DNA of 64,000 bases from Rutpela maculata (GCA_936432065.2 OW386290.2:133284677-133348676); one strand, 5' to 3'; numbered from the stretch's first letter, positions 11,480-23,345 are shown. Translations and numbers: made by a program. Notes: a model not told the origin generated them from the letters alone.

Positions 11480-12440
11480 ACATTTTGAAATACAGAAAGG
11501 GCATCGGTTATATTGTGGCCATGCATCTTTGTAAATGACTCGTTTATTTTTAATTTTTCGAAAAAACTCTATTTCAGATTTTTTGTCCAAAAAGGTCCGT
11601 GCCTTATACTGGTTATAGAGAAACTGTTCGGTATTTGTATAATTTATCGAAAAAATCAAGTTTTCCAGGATTTGTAGATTCGATTTTGCTTTATCAAACT
11701 TCTCACAAACGTCACCTAATAGACTTAATCGAGCCCTACAATCGCCCTTTTTGAAAATCAATATCGGACCTTCGGTTCGGGAGTTATCAATTTCTTTGGA
11801 AAATTATACTCGGCCTTGGAAAAAATACTTGCGGTCAACGGATTCAGGCCGCCAGCAATAGGTTTCATTTGTGGCTGTGTATCTTTAATCCCACCAAATC
11901 TCATCGAAATCGATCAATATCCTGGACAGTTATCGTGCTTCCTAGCCCGATTTCGAGAAAACCAGTTTTTCGCAAAAAAATTCAATTTCCATTTGTTTTT
12001 TGACATAGCCTCTTGTATTCTTATCTGTAGACCGTTGCCAGCGGCATCACCTCTTTTTTGAAATATCTCGATCCGACTGCCCGTTACCGAATTATTCAAT
12101 TTTTCCCGAAAAACTTGAAACGTCTATATCGGGTACTTCCGGTTTCCGAACGGAGCCGAGCTTCCAGCGTTAAGGTTTTTTAAAGGCCTCCTATCAACCA
12201 CCCAAGTTTCATCGAAATCCGAATACGGATTAGGGGGACTGAGCGTGACAGACCGACAGATCGACTGACAGACGGGCGAAATTTTCTAAATTCGCTCTCG
12301 AGTCGATAAATACGACTTTCATTTCGATCTGACGCTTTTTTCGATGGTCCACTGGAAAAATGCAAAACCTATACTACATTTTTTTGTTACCTACCCCCGA
12401 GTTTGCCGTCGATTAACGTAAATACCCTTATAATCTAATC
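11480..12440 (+). repeat. Family C repeat-like sequence, single copy here
   Basis: Moderate-GC non-coding sequence with phrases typical of dispersed elements: CTCATCGAAATCGATC at about 11899, TTTCATCGAAATCCGAATAC at about 12206 and a run CAGACCGACAGATCGACTGACAGACGG at about 12250. The same order of phrases occurs in families A, B and D of this window. No second copy is present in the window to fix its borders. Confidence 0.4.
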
Positions 12441-13379
12441 TACCCTAATAATCTGCAAAGACATGTTTTATAGAAAATTTCATTCTCAATATTTTTCAAT
12501 ACCTCTAGTTTTGTCGTAGAACATCACATTTCCAAAATATTATTGAAAAAGCAGCACGGTGTCATTATAAGGGTGAAAAAGAGATGAAGCTCACCAGTTA
12601 GGGATGGGAACTTTTTAATCCTGTATTCCTACCCCCATCAACTGTCGATTCAGAAAATATCAGCTTATTATAATTTTTTTCTTCTATTTTTGCTAATTTC
12701 CGTGTACTATAAGTATATAGAATATTTATGATTCAATCTCGTATTTAATACTTGGATGGGGTATTAGAAATCAAAGAAACCAATTTTATGGAAAGCGAAT
12801 TTGACGAATTTGACTTATTATATTTAGGTAAAAATTCCGTCGCCTTCGCCAACACTTTTCAAACGTTATTTTTTTTTCTATGCTATTTTTATTAAAAGAA
12901 CAAATCTCTTTAGTGCAAAATATTACAAAGAGCTATTAGAAAGTATCACAATATAAAATGTAAGAAAAGAAAATCATGAATTCGGCAATTTTTTAAATTG
13001 ACCTCTTGCACATTTGAAATTCAATTTCCATAAGAAAACAGCGGGATCTTTTATTGTATGTTAATTCATTTAAAAAATCCAGGGAGATTGGTTGAAAACA
13101 TCATCGCATTTTCCTGTAGAGAGAGTTCCCGCTTCCATCCCGTCTAGGCGTACGCTTATGCATACGGTGTCATTGGCCATAATATGGGGGCAGTAAATGT
13201 CTCAACTCTCCCCCAGGCCAGGGAATAGGCGCCAGATATCCTTGGCGTCCCCATTCCGTCCGATACATTGCATTTAGTAAACTTCTACTCACTGCTGCGC
13301 ATTTTGTTTACCAACTTCTTTTACTCTGACTCTGACTGAAACCTCGTAGTGGTCAAATTTTATTTTAACTTGGCGCGAC
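12441..13379. other. Upstream of the Ly6 gene; no repeat recognised
   Basis: The 180 bp at 13100-13280 are GC-richer than the surroundings (CCATCCCGTCTAGGCGTACGC onward) and lie just before the first coding exon, so this may contain promoter or 5' UTR sequence. No TATA box or initiator could be assigned with confidence. Confidence 0.3.
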
Positions 13380-13437
13380 ATGATATACCAGGTGTACGTC
13401 GGTGCACTTACACTGCTGATATTTAACGTACAAAAAG
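13380..13437 (+). CDS. Ly6/uPAR-family protein, exon 1 (signal peptide)
   Basis: ATG at 13380 in the context GCGACATGA opens 19 codons, MIYQVYVGALTLLIFNVQK, then one extra base before a strong donor G|GTAAGA (13438). The peptide is a compact signal sequence: a hydrophobic core VGALTLLIF followed by small and polar residues. Phase 1 at the donor matches the phase 1 acceptor at 26058/26059, and joining gives a glycine codon and the mature start GNGILCYSC, a typical Ly6 beginning just after signal cleavage. This exon was assigned by fit of phase, donor and signal peptide, not by homology, so an additional small phase 1-1 exon in the 12.6-kb intron is not excluded. The intron is full of transposons, all younger insertions into host sequence. 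Confidence 0.75.
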
Positions 13438-15246
13438 GTAAGAAAAGTTTATATCGAGTTTTAGTTTGCTTCTTGAAAAACACGGGCTAAAAGTTTAAAG
13501 TTGTGACAAAAGTGAATCGAAGATTTTCTTATTTTGCTGAAAGACTGATGCTTGCTCTTTCGCTGTAATATATGCTACCTGATTTAAAAATCAACTGAAT
13601 AATGCATGTTTTTGAGGGCATATTAGTAGCACTGGCAAAAATAATAACAAAAAATAACTCCCAATAACTGTTAGAATCATATCGTTTCAATGCTTCAGTG
13701 CTTCGTACACATCATTTTAAGAAATTTTGTCGTGACATGACGCTTCAAAATTTCGCCTGCTGCATAGAGAGAGATGGTTTTGGTAAATTTTGCACGACGT
13801 TGTGAAACAAGACCTTGTGATATATTTACAATTGTAAAATTCCAAAGCATAACGTTATACGGTTTTATACCTTTGAGTTCGTGTGCAGTTAATTTTCTCA
13901 ATTTAAAATTTTTGTTATGATTTTGCTGGAATTAGGGTTTTTTCTACAACTATGGCAGATACACAAAAACCAATATAGGTGCCCCTAGCTTGACTTTCGA
14001 GAAACAAACAATGGCGCAAATCGCGATTGTCTATTTTTTTTAACTACCGAGCTACAGAGCGTTTTTGGAAAATTGGCATTTTTTGATGACCTCTGTATCT
14101 CAATTACCAAGTGTCGAATCGAAAATCGAGTAACAATTATTAAGGCATTTTTTTGAGTAGAATCTGTTTCTGATAAGAAGAAAATTGCATCAATTTTCGA
14201 GATATAGACATAACTTGTGTTTTCTTAAATAGAACATGTAAATTATTTCATTATTCGATCACAGCTTGAAATTAGCTATACAACAATGTATCATATATCA
14301 TATTTGTCTCTATAAAAAGTGGTTAATTTTCGAAAAATTTAATATATTTGTGAGGAGGCCATGGAAAACTATTAATAGTCGGGAATCAATCTTCTCAAAA
14401 GACGCTCCTAAAATGCCAGGGTGTGAACTCAAAGATATACTTTTGAAAAAATATGTACATTATCTGGAATGACTTTGCGCATCTAAATCCAGAGGGCGCC
14501 ATTCTGTCAGCGATTGCAAAAAAGCATAAAAAATTTTTTTACGAAAATTTTTGTGTCACTGAAAGTTGATTAATTTTATGTTCCCATCTCATTTACAGGG
14601 TTATTTTTTAATATTTCTTAATGATTTTCAAACTAATGGAAAGCTTATTCCTTCTAGATTCTGGTACTGCCAAATAATTTTCGAAATTATTGTTAACAAA
14701 TGCTACAGAAATTGTTTAAACAAAGCATGCCCGAAGAGTGCACGGTAAATTTCAGTATCGAGACATTTTAAAAACTATTATAGATAGATGCATACTTCTA
14801 CGATATGAAATTTGCGGAATAGAATGGAGCAGTTTTTGGTGAAAAAATTATCTGCGTTGTTTTATTGTTGTAAAAGATATGACTATTTTTGTACAGCGCT
14901 CCGTTATTTCCGCTATCGTTTTGGCTGACACGTTCGCGCGTTCTGGCCGATTGGTAACTTGCTGACAATATACTGTGATTGCAAAAAAATTACGATGCGT
15001 ATTACTTATACGTAAATATTATCATTTGTCATTATGAAAAAGAACGAAGGTATTTAAAGATTAGTTTACTTGAGAACCAAAATTATTATATTTTAACTTA
15101 AAATATTGATTAGAGACAGAAAACCATATAACTAATTAAATGAATTTAAATTTACTTTTTGTGCTTGAGAAATAGAAATACAAAAATAATAATATACATA
15201 CATACATTATAGTTAAACTAAATCAACAGCTAATACATTTACCCTC

Positions 15247-15560
15247 TCAGTAGCAATCTATTATGCATTCCAACCCAGCTTTGCTACGACTGCAGTTTCC
15301 GATAAATTTTTTAAATTTACATTTACAAAATACATTTTGAGAAGTTATATTGGGACGAACATTTATAGTTATTAATTTAGGAATAAGTACGTTATTTTTC
15401 AAATCCCAACCAAAATCAATTGGATCGGGAATTTCTGGGTTTATCTCAGTTGCACTCTTCCACAGAATAATTTGATACGCAGCTCTCAACATATGTTGAT
15501 AAAAAGAATCTTCGGTAGGCGATAAATTCCTTATATCAGACTTATCGTCGACCACATAAC
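15247..15560 (-). pseudogene. Cys-rich zinc-binding-like ORF remnant (family X, copy 2)
   Basis: The minus-strand frame reads LSPTEDSFYQHMLRAAYQ, then an ILWK segment, IPDPIDFGW, a Pro/Leu linker, and a cysteine cluster FCKCKFKKFIGNCSRSKAG...C...C. This is the same arrangement as the ORF at 8576-8973 (P-x-FGW or D-WGW, then CxCK...C...C...C), and here the preceding Tyr-Gln segment is also kept, so the two copies preserve overlapping parts of one protein. It stops after IIDCY, short of the last cysteines. Its upstream side runs directly into the hairpin end of family A copy 1 at 15566, which evidently inserted into it. Function unknown; zinc binding is inferred from the cysteine pattern. Confidence 0.6.
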
Positions 15561-15565
15561 ATTTA

Positions 15566-16262
15566 CTTCCACATACAGTGGAAGTATAGTAACGACAAGA
15601 AAAAATTTGAAAAGTTTTATTGTTCAAATAGGCTTAGAATGTCATAAAACGTCGAGATTTTAAGTTTGAGTGAAAAAAAATTCTGTTTGTCGATCTGTCT
15701 GTCTGTAACGTTTTTGTGCGCACGATTACTCTGGAACTGTTTTAAGTTATTGACTTGAAATTTGGTACGTACGCGTATGTATTTTAAGGTGATCTGGAAC
15801 TAGATTATATTTTCATCTTATTCCGTTGAAGGGATGGGGAGTAAACTGGAGTAAATAGATAAATCAAGCAGGTAAGAGTTCATAAAATTGGTATTTAGTA
15901 TTTACAAGAGAAGCTATAAGGTCTCAAAAGTTTTTTTGGCATTAGCCACCCCCATTACCACCCCCCACCCCATTATTAAAGGGAATTAAACCATTGTGAT
16001 TTAATGTGTGTACAAGAATCAAAAACCTCAGAATATTTTTTTACTTCATCCACCCCCAGTACCACCCCTCTATCACCACCTCCACCCCACTACCGATGAG
16101 GGATATCGTTTTATGGGTTTTTGAGGGTAGACGATTTCAAAAATTATATTATTAAAGTTCCATAAACAATTATTTCCACATAAAAAATTTATTCGTTCTG
16201 AGAGACATGGATGGAAAATCTGGATGTAGAAGTAGTGAATTCCTTGGGCAGCGGTTTTTAAA
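15566..16262 (-). mobile_element. Family A terminal-hairpin repeat, copy 1
   Basis: Minus orientation. The 3' hairpin ACTTCCAC-TGTAT-GTGGAAGT lies at about 15567-15587 and the 5' start AAAAACCGCTGCCC near 16250-16262. Order read 5' to 3': CCGCTGCCCAAGGAATTCACTACTTC, a TAATATAATTTTTGAAATC part, a GGTGGGGGTGG block, an AAATTGGTATTTAGTATTTAC part, a CCAGAGTAATCGTGCGCAC phrase, a CAGACAGACAG run, the phrase CGTTTTATGACATTCTAAGCC and the hairpin. Non-coding. Confidence 0.85.
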
Positions 16263-16945
16263 AAAATACCGGGCCAGATTTTGAAAAGTAATGAAATCAT
16301 TGAAGTATTCTTTGTAGTTCTTTATCTTCTGTATGTCTTAAATATTTTTTACAGCGTTAGTTTTTCCTTTTTTAAATAGAAAACTGACTGTATCACAGTC
16401 AGTCAAAGCATAAATGCACAAAAATAAATTACCCAAATTCATTTGAGCACTTATTGTCTTCTCTATAGTTAATTCTCGCACAGCATGATGAATCGGTATA
16501 AATAAATACATCAAATCTACGACACCATTATTCTAGACACAAAATACAGGGATAAGACAAAGATATCTGCTGTAGCTTCTATTATTATTCTACCATACTC
16601 CAGATTTGATAATATAGGATGATCGCAAATATTCTAGTGTCGGCTTCATTATAATTATGATGAGAAAAATGCAATTGCGCTATTATTTTTGTAAGTTCAT
16701 CGGATACTCTGCAATAATAATGGAAATATACAGGCTATTAAACTAATACAAAAATTATTTTAAATATATTTTACATGAATTTATAAACAACACACAACAC
16801 AGTTACTGTATACGCTACTCATAAGATTTTTTGTTATTACACTACACCTCAACAGGTAGTCAACAAGCCTAAAGAGAGCGAGGCAATGCGAGACATACAT
16901 ACATGTACACTGTATATCTACCAAAAGACGAGCCGGATCACAACA
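16263..16945. other. AT-rich interior of the inverted-repeat structure
   Basis: No open frame or recognised repeat. It is the unexplained part of the interior between the family A insertion and the right arm. Confidence 0.3.
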
Positions 16946-18455
16946 CGTGCTGTACAAAAATAATCGTATCTTTTACAACAATAACGCAATGTAGATAATT
17001 CTTTCTCTAAAAACTGCTCCATTATGTTTTGCAGATTTCATGTCATAGAAGTATGCATCTATCGATAATAGTTTTAAAAATGTCTCGATGCTGAAATTTA
17101 CCGTGCACTCTTTGGGCTCTCTTTGTTTAAACAATTTCTGTAGCATTTGTTAACAACAATTATGAGAAGTATTTAGCAGCACCGGAATCTAGAAAGAATA
17201 AGCTTTCCGTTGGTTTGAAAGTCATTAAGAAATGTTAAAAATTAAGCCTGTAAATGCGGTGGGAATATAAAATTAATCAATAATTAGTGACACAAAAATT
17301 TTCGGAAAAAATTTTTTTACGTATTTTTGCAATCGCGGAGAGAATGGCGCCCTCTGGATTCAGATCCGCAAGGTCATTTCGGATAATGTATGTATTTTTT
17401 AAAAACTATATCTTCGAGTTCACACCCTATGATCGATTTAGTGGCTCCTGATTCCTGACTATAACAACAACACTTCTTATAATATAAAATAATGTTGCCA
17501 AAAATAGGAAAAACTAAACTACAATAAATGTTCGAATTGTCTTTAATTGACATCTATGCATTTTTGACATCTTCTCCTTACAGCATTTGTTGCATTTCCA
17601 ATCATGACAGGAGTTATTGTCCGAAACGCAGCTAACGTTCTGTTTATTAGAACGTTCTCTATACAGGGTGTCCCGGCACTATGGGGCAATACTTCGGGAA
17701 CGTATAGTTTGGGTCAAAATAACACTAAAAGTACCTATAATTTTTTTTCTTATGGCACCCCCCTACGGAGATATTACCCTTTAAAGGTTACATATTCAAG
17801 AAGGTTTTTTGTCTATTGCTTCCAAACCGTTCTATCGATTTTAATAAAATTTGGACTGGGTACATATTAAATGAGTATCATTCCAGAAATATGGCGCCCT
17901 TCGTATCTTGTCTAAGAAGCCAGAGGTGTTCCACCCCTGGCCTAATGCTTTTTACGTCTAAATTTTGACATAAATTAATATTTGAAAATTAAAGTCACTT
18001 TTTAAATTCCTTAAACAATTTTCTAAAAAAAAGATATTCTTGTTTGACATCGATAAAGCGATCCGTTTCTGAGAAAAAATGATTTAACTGATAAGGGACT
18101 AAGGAATATTAGTAATACAAACTACTGCATAATACCTGTGAGAAAACAATTGAATAAAAAACGTCAAATTTGAGTAGCAAGTAATGTAAGTTGTAAGTAG
18201 TTCTGTGATAGTAGTTTACTGACATGGCAAATTTTTCATCTGGTGAATATGCCGACATGCAACTTGCCACCGGTAATGGTTCGGAAGCCAGACGGCTTTA
18301 TGGGGAACACTTTCCTAACAGGAAAACTTTTGAACGGGTAAACCTTCGAATACAAAAACAGGTAGATATCCATCTTAGCAAAAAAAAAACAAAATAATAA
18401 AAATTGAAGAATAAATAACTATTTAAAAAAATAACCCTATTAATGTTTAGGGAGC

Positions 18456-19320
18456 GTGGAACCGAAACGAGGAGGTGAAGGTGGTCTTAGAACTGTTCGT
18501 ACAGTTGTACTAGAAGAAGCTGTATTAGATGCTGTTGCCGAAGACTCATCAATAAACGTTAGGAAGCTCTCAGCGCAATTTAACATTTTGAAGTCGGTGG
18601 TTCACAGAATTTTGAAAGTACAGCTTCTCCATCCTTTCCACATCCAGAAAGTTCATGCAATGTCCCCGGACGACTACCCTGCTCGAGTTCAATATGCTAA
18701 TTGGTTCCTGCAAAAGCAACAGGAAGACCGCAAGTTTATTGCTAGTGTTTTGTTCACGGATGAAGCAGGATTTCGCAGGGATGGTGTAATAAATTCTCAC
18801 AATCTACATAGTTGGAACGATGAAAATTCTCATGCAATTATTCAAACTCACCACCAACCACAATTTCAAATTAACGTCTGGGCAGGAATAATTGAAAATT
18901 ATTTAATAGGGCCATTTGTTTTGAAAAATCGGTTAAATGGGGAAAATTACTTAAGGTTTCTACAAGAAAATCTAGATGGTTTATTGGAAGATGAGCCTTT
19001 AGCAACTATAAGAAACATGACGTACAATGATTGAGCTCCTCCTCATTTCAGCATCACAGTCAGGGAATATTTAGATCAAAAAAATGTCCCCACCGATGGA
19101 TTGGCCGAGGAGGTCCAGTACCGTGGCCTCCTCGCTCTCCTGATCATTAGGTTTTTTCTTTTGTGGGTCATCTCAAAAATTTAGTGTATAATACACCGGT
19201 ACAAACAAGGGAAGATATGTTACAAAGAATCACTACCTAATGTGAAGCCATTCGGAATGGAATGCTATTTCATGTTAAGCGATCCAACTTATCTCGCTTA
19301 CGAGAATTCTTGTACAGGGT
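18456..19320 (+). pseudogene. Mariner/IS630 (DDE) transposase, broken
   Basis: The frame 18456-19034 encodes an N-terminal helix-turn-helix-like region (SSINVRKLSAQFNI...VVHRILK), the phrase PDDYPARVQYANWFL, the first catalytic Asp in VLFTDEAGFRRDG (about residues 100-112), and NVWAGIIENYLIGPF. The second catalytic Asp is kept in TYND, but the next codon is TGA (19032-19034) where the family has Gly before APPHF, so translation stops in the catalytic core. Homology continues in shifted frames (APPHFSITVREYLDQKN, then degraded WPPRSPD-like and TPVQTREDMLQRIT parts) to about 19320. DDE transposases cut and rejoin the element ends in the nucleus; this one cannot make a full enzyme. Confidence 0.9.
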
Positions 19321-19373
19321 GCTCACATCGAACATTTATTTTAGTTATGTAGTTATTGTAGTTATATGTGTAT

Positions 19374-19997
19374 CAGCGGCGGCTGGTGAAATTTCAATAT
19401 TTTTTTTCTCGTCTATGGCGCATGGGACCCATACGAAATTTGGGAAATAACATCTAGAGAAGCACTTCTCTAATGACCCCTAAAAATTTTTGAAAAAGCA
19501 GTTTGGGAAAAAATTTTTGAAAATTCGTTAGCCTCCCCTGGGTCTAGGAGCTCCTGTTTATTTTTATTTTTTTTTGTCAGATGCATTTGACTTTTCATAA
19601 AAATACAACAACAGATTTTGGAGTTTATGAAAATATTTTCATTACTAACTGAGATGCAACGAATTGAAATATTGTAATTTGTTAAATTGTAAATTACAAA
19701 ATTTCAGTTCATTGTACTTCAGTTAGTAATGAAAATATTTTAATAAACTATAAAATCTTTTGTTGTATTTTTATGAAAAGTCAAATGCATATGACAAAAA
19801 AAAAAAAAAATAAACAGGAGCCCCTAGACCCAGGGGAGGCTAACGAATTTTCAAAAATTTTTTCGCAAACTGCTTTTTCAAAATTTTTTAGGGGTCATTA
19901 GAGAAGTGCTTCTCTAGATGTTATTTCCCAAATTTCGTATGGGTCCCATGCGCCATAGACGAGAAAAAAAATATTGAAATTTCACCAGCCGCCACTG
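19374..19997. mobile_element. Fold-back element, 624 bp, nested in the mariner element
   Basis: Nearly the whole sequence is one palindrome: left arm 19374-19680, right arm about 19690-19997, with a very short loop around TTGTTAAATTGTAAATTAC. Termini are CAGCGGCGGCTGGTGAAATTTC and GAAATTTCACCAGCCGCCACTG. Flanks ATGTGTAT (19366-19373) and GTGTGTAT (19998-20005) match at 7 of 8, suggesting an 8-bp hAT-like duplication. Non-coding. Confidence 0.88.
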
Positions 19998-20479
19998 GTG
20001 TGTATTGTAGTTGTAGTGATGTGTTCACGAAATGTCAGTCTTGGTCCCTTATCAGTAAAATTATTTTTTCTCAAAAACGGATCGCTTTATCGATGTCAAA
20101 CAAGAAGATCTTTTTTTAGAAAATTGTTTAAGAAATTTAAAAATGTGACCTTAACTTTCAAAAATTAATTTATGTCAAAATTTAGAGGTAAAAAACATTG
20201 GGGGTGGAACACCCCTTGCTTCCTAGACAAGATATAAAGGGCGCCATATTTCTGGAATAAAGATACTCATTTAATATGTACACATTCCAAATTTTATTAA
20301 AATCGATAGAACGGTTTGGAAGTAATAGGCAAAAAACCTTCTTGAATATGTAACCTTTAGAGGGTAATATCTCCGTAGGGGGGCGCCCTAAGAAAAAAAA
20401 TTATAGGTACTTTTAGTGTTATTTTGACCCAAACTATATTTTTCCGAAGTATTGCCCCATAGTGCCGGGACACCCTGTA

Positions 20480-20951
20480 TATAATATTTTTTAAATAACC
20501 TCAAAGCCAAAAGTCGGCAGGGATTGTATCGGGAGATCTAGCTGGCCACAAAATAGGACCATTATTTCCTAAAAATTAAACAATATCTAAACTACTTATT
20601 TATTATTGTCCAGTTAGCTAAATTAATTGTTAGTTATCAATTTAGTTAACTTAGTTAACCAGATATTGACAAATTAGTCCTGAATGTTATAAAGATACCT
20701 ATCCAATTCTCCCCAAATTAAGCATTTAAATGATTTCGTGTCTCATTTGACGTATGACCTGGGACGCCATCATGTTGATAAATTAATCTCTGAAATTGTC
20801 TTACAGGCATATTGTCTACAAAGGGCTCTATTTTTTTCGTAGAAAGTTAATCAAATTTTTGATATTCAAATCTGCCGAATGGGTCAGTGATAATAATTGC
20901 ATTAAAATTGGTAGTTGGGTAAAACTTATGTAAGTGATCCCGAATTAACAA
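20480..20951. other. Intron 1 sequence, AT-rich
   Basis: Contains palindrome-like TTAGTTAACTTAGTTAACC near 20640 and nothing else recognised. Confidence 0.25.
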
Positions 20952-21250
20952 CAAGGGCGGATCCAGGGGGGGCACCAGGGGGGGCACCAGGGGGGGCACC
21001 AGGGGCAATTGCCCCCCCCGAGAAGAATAGGATCTAATGTTATTTATTATTGAATATTGAAAATGTTGATATAATTATTGATCGTTCGGCGGTAGATGGC
21101 CTCAGTGCTCTGTTTATAAAAATTTGGTACAAAAAAAATCTTTTTCGGATTTCTGCCCCCCGCTCATCAAAAAAATTTTGGGACAAAAAAATTTTTTTTC
21201 GGATTTCTCCCTCCCCCCGCTCATCAGAAATTTTTTTTTTCGAATTTCTT
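20952..21250 (+). mobile_element. CAAGGGCGGATCC-ended element fragment
   Basis: Starts CAAGGGCGGATCCAGGGGGG, followed by three tandem copies of the 16-bp unit CCAGGGGGGGCA. It then carries two diverged direct copies of a TTTTTCGGATTTCT(G/C)CCCCCCGCTCATCA block at about 21140-21170 and 21197-21228. The same termini occur in reverse at 5131. The downstream end is not defined; family A copy 2 begins near 21285. Confidence 0.5.
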
Positions 21251-21284
21251 TTATAACTCTAATTTACCTCATGCTACTGTCCGT

Positions 21285-21868
21285 CACTTTATTGAAACGA
21301 TATCCCACATCGGTAGTGGGGTGGGGGTGGTGATAGGGGGTGGTAGTGGGGGGTGGATGAAGTAAAAAAATATTTTGAGGTCTCTGGTTCCTGTACATGC
21401 ACTAAATCACATTTTTTTTCATCCCCTTTAATAAGGAGGTGGGGGTGGTAATGGGGGTGGCTAATGCCAAAAATTTTTTTGAGACCTCAGCTTCTCTTGT
21501 ATATACTAAATACCAGTTTCATGGACTCTTACCTGCTTGATTTACCCATTTACCCTAAATTTACCCCAATTTACCCCCCAGCCCTTCGACGGAACAAGAT
21601 GAAAATATAATCTAGTTCTAGATCTCGTTAAAGTACATATGTGTACCAAATTTTAAGTTAATATCTTAAACGGTTCCAGAGTAAACGTGCGCACAAAAAA
21701 AAAGTTACAGACAGACAGACAGACAGACAGACCGACAGACAGACCGACAGACAGGCAGAAATTTTTTTTTCGGTCAAACTTAAAATCTCGACGTTTCATG
21801 ACATTTTAAGCCTATTTAGACAATAAAAATTTTTTTAAATTTTTTTGTCGTTACTATACTTCCACTGG
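21285..21868 (+). mobile_element. Family A repeat, copy 2 (5'-truncated)
   Basis: Begins inside the family at AAACGATATCCCACATCGGTAGTGGGG and ends with the hairpin ACTTCCAC-TGGAC-GTGGAAGT at about 21848-21868. Contains a long CAGACAGACAGACAGACC run at 21712-21755. Copy 3 follows in the same direction after about 85 bp. Confidence 0.85.
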
Positions 21869-21953
21869 ACGTGGAAGTAAAACTTAATAAACACAACTGA
21901 AATCTTTTGTAGACCTCTTATTGAAGATGTCTTAAAGTTAATTAATAAATTAA

Positions 21954-22576
21954 AAACCGCTGCCCATGGAATCACTCCTTCCACATCCAGAATTTCTATC
22001 CAAGTCTCGCACAATTTTGTATGTGGAAATAATTGTTTATGGAACTTTAATAATATAATATTTGAAATCGTCTACTCCAAAAATCCATGAAACGATATCC
22101 CACTGGATGGGGGTGGATGGAGTAAAAAAATATTTTGAGGTTTTTGGTTCTTGTACACATACCAAATCACATTTTTTTTCACCCCCTTCAATAATGTGCT
22201 GGGGGGTGGTAATGGGGGTTGCTACTGCCATAAACTTTTTTGAGACCTTAGCTTCTCTTGTATATACTAAATGCCAATTTTATGGACTCTTACCTGCTTG
22301 ATTTACCTATTTACTCCCCATTTATCTCAATTTACCCCCCAACTCTTCGACGGAATAAGATGAAAATATAATCCAGTTCCAGATCCCATTAAAGTACATA
22401 CGTGTGCCAAATTTCAATTCAATATCTTAAACAGTTCCAGAGTAATTGTGCGCACAAAAAAAAAGTTACAGACAGACCGACAGACAGACAGACAGAAGTC
22501 TAAGTCTATATGAATAATACAAATTTTTAATTTTTTTTTGTCGTTACAATACTTCCACTGTATGTGGAAGTAAAAC
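21954..22576 (+). mobile_element. Family A repeat, copy 3
   Basis: Full length from AAAAACCGCTGCCCATGG (21954) through the GGGGGTGG block (22110-22220), TCCAGAGTAATTGTGCGCAC, the CAGACAGACAG run and the hairpin ACTTCCAC-TGTAT-GTGGAAGT at about 22552-22574. The G-rich block is shorter than in other copies. Confidence 0.85.
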
Positions 22577-22679
22577 TCTGAGTCCTCGGGAACTGATAAG
22601 ATATCCAACTCGTTGAACAGATTGGTGTTTATATATTGACCTCACTAACACATATAATTAATATTTCTTTAGAACAGGG

Positions 22680-22840
22680 TATACAGGGTGTCCCACTAAA
22701 AACTTTTATGATACGGACAATTTTCGAGAAACCACTGGTTTTCGAAATATTTGAACTTCAATACATTTTTTTAAGTAATATAAAAATCGCCATAACTTTT
22801 TTAAATTAATTGTAGGCTCAAGTTAAATTTTAGTTGACTC
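22680..22840 (+). mobile_element. Mariner-type terminus fragment
   Basis: TATACAGGGTGTCCCACTAAAAAC resembles the TA-CAGGGTGTCCC end of the element at 17664, but the following sequence differs and no opposite end is present. Treated as a truncated end of a related family. Confidence 0.5.
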
Positions 22841-23149
22841 CAGGGCCGGCTTAATTCCGCAAGCGCCCTCGTGCGAAATTTTAAAAGGCGCCCAGCCCCT
22901 TGTTCTGGTCAAGTCAGAAAAAAAAATGTTTTCGTCTTCATCTCAAATTGTTGGATGGGGGGGGGGGGAGGGGAGTATAATAAAAAAAATTCATTCTCAT
23001 CTCAAAATTTATGGGGCGGGGGGTAAAATCCAAAACTAATTTTTTTTCGTCCTTATAAATTTTGTATTAAGCTCGTAGCGCCCCTTATATTAGGCTCGTG
23101 GTGCTCTCGTGCGGGGGCACAGTCGCGGCCTCCCCAAAGGCCGGTCCTG
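22841..23149. mobile_element. hAT-type MITE, 309 bp, with 8-bp TSD
   Basis: Termini CAGGGCCGGC and GCCGGTCCTG (imperfect TIRs) are flanked by GTTGACTC at 22833-22840 and 23150-23157, a perfect 8-bp duplication. The interior contains two diverged copies of a TTCATCTCAAAATTT-GGGGCGGGGGG block. Non-coding. Confidence 0.88.
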
Positions 23150-23214
23150 GTTGACTCTCTCAGTATATTTCGATCAAAATCGAAAACATACAGTATATCA
23201 TAAATAGTAATTTA

Positions 23215-23345
23215 CGTTATAAGACTGGAAAGAGGTGTTTTGCAGGTCAACCCAAGCAGATTCCAGTGCGAGCCGCAGGCGAGTCCTGGAAGCTTGAGGA
23301 AACCTGCAAAACACTGTTTTTCGGTCATGTAACGTACAATTTTTT
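23215..23345. repeat. Small inverted-repeat element
   Basis: Imperfect arms TTACGTTATAAGAC...GGTGTTTTGCAGGT (23212-23249) and ACCTGCAAAACACTG...CATGTAACGTA (23308-23337) enclose a CGAGCCGCAGGCGAG palindrome. It resembles a miniature fold-back element; target duplication unclear. Confidence 0.5.

Larger units (their letters stand above)
14373..17465. mobile_element. Second long inverted-repeat structure with a Cys-rich ORF
   Basis: Arms of about 520 bp (14373-14898 and 16946-17465) are reverse complements with moderate divergence. Landmarks are GGGTGTGAACTCAAAGATATA against TATCTTCGAGTTCACACCC, AGAGGGCGCCATTCTGTC against GAGAATGGCGCCCTCTG, and TTGTTGTAAAAGATATGACTATTTTTGTACAGC against its complement near 16947. 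The interior holds the Cys-rich ORF 15247-15560 (minus) and family A copy 1 inserted beside it. It parallels 7738-9765. No clear target duplication. It lies in intron 1 of the Ly6 gene. Confidence 0.7.
17664..20477 (+). mobile_element. Mariner/IS630-superfamily element with about 450-bp TIRs, defective
   Basis: Ends CAGGGTGTCCCGGCACTATG at 17664 and its complement ending at 20477, each flanked by TA (17662-17663 and 20478-20479), the duplication expected for this superfamily. Inverted repeat homology runs inward to about 18110 and from about 20030. Between them lie a decayed transposase gene (18456 to about 19320) and a nested fold-back element (19374-19997). It sits in intron 1 of the Ly6 gene. 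Confidence 0.9.
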
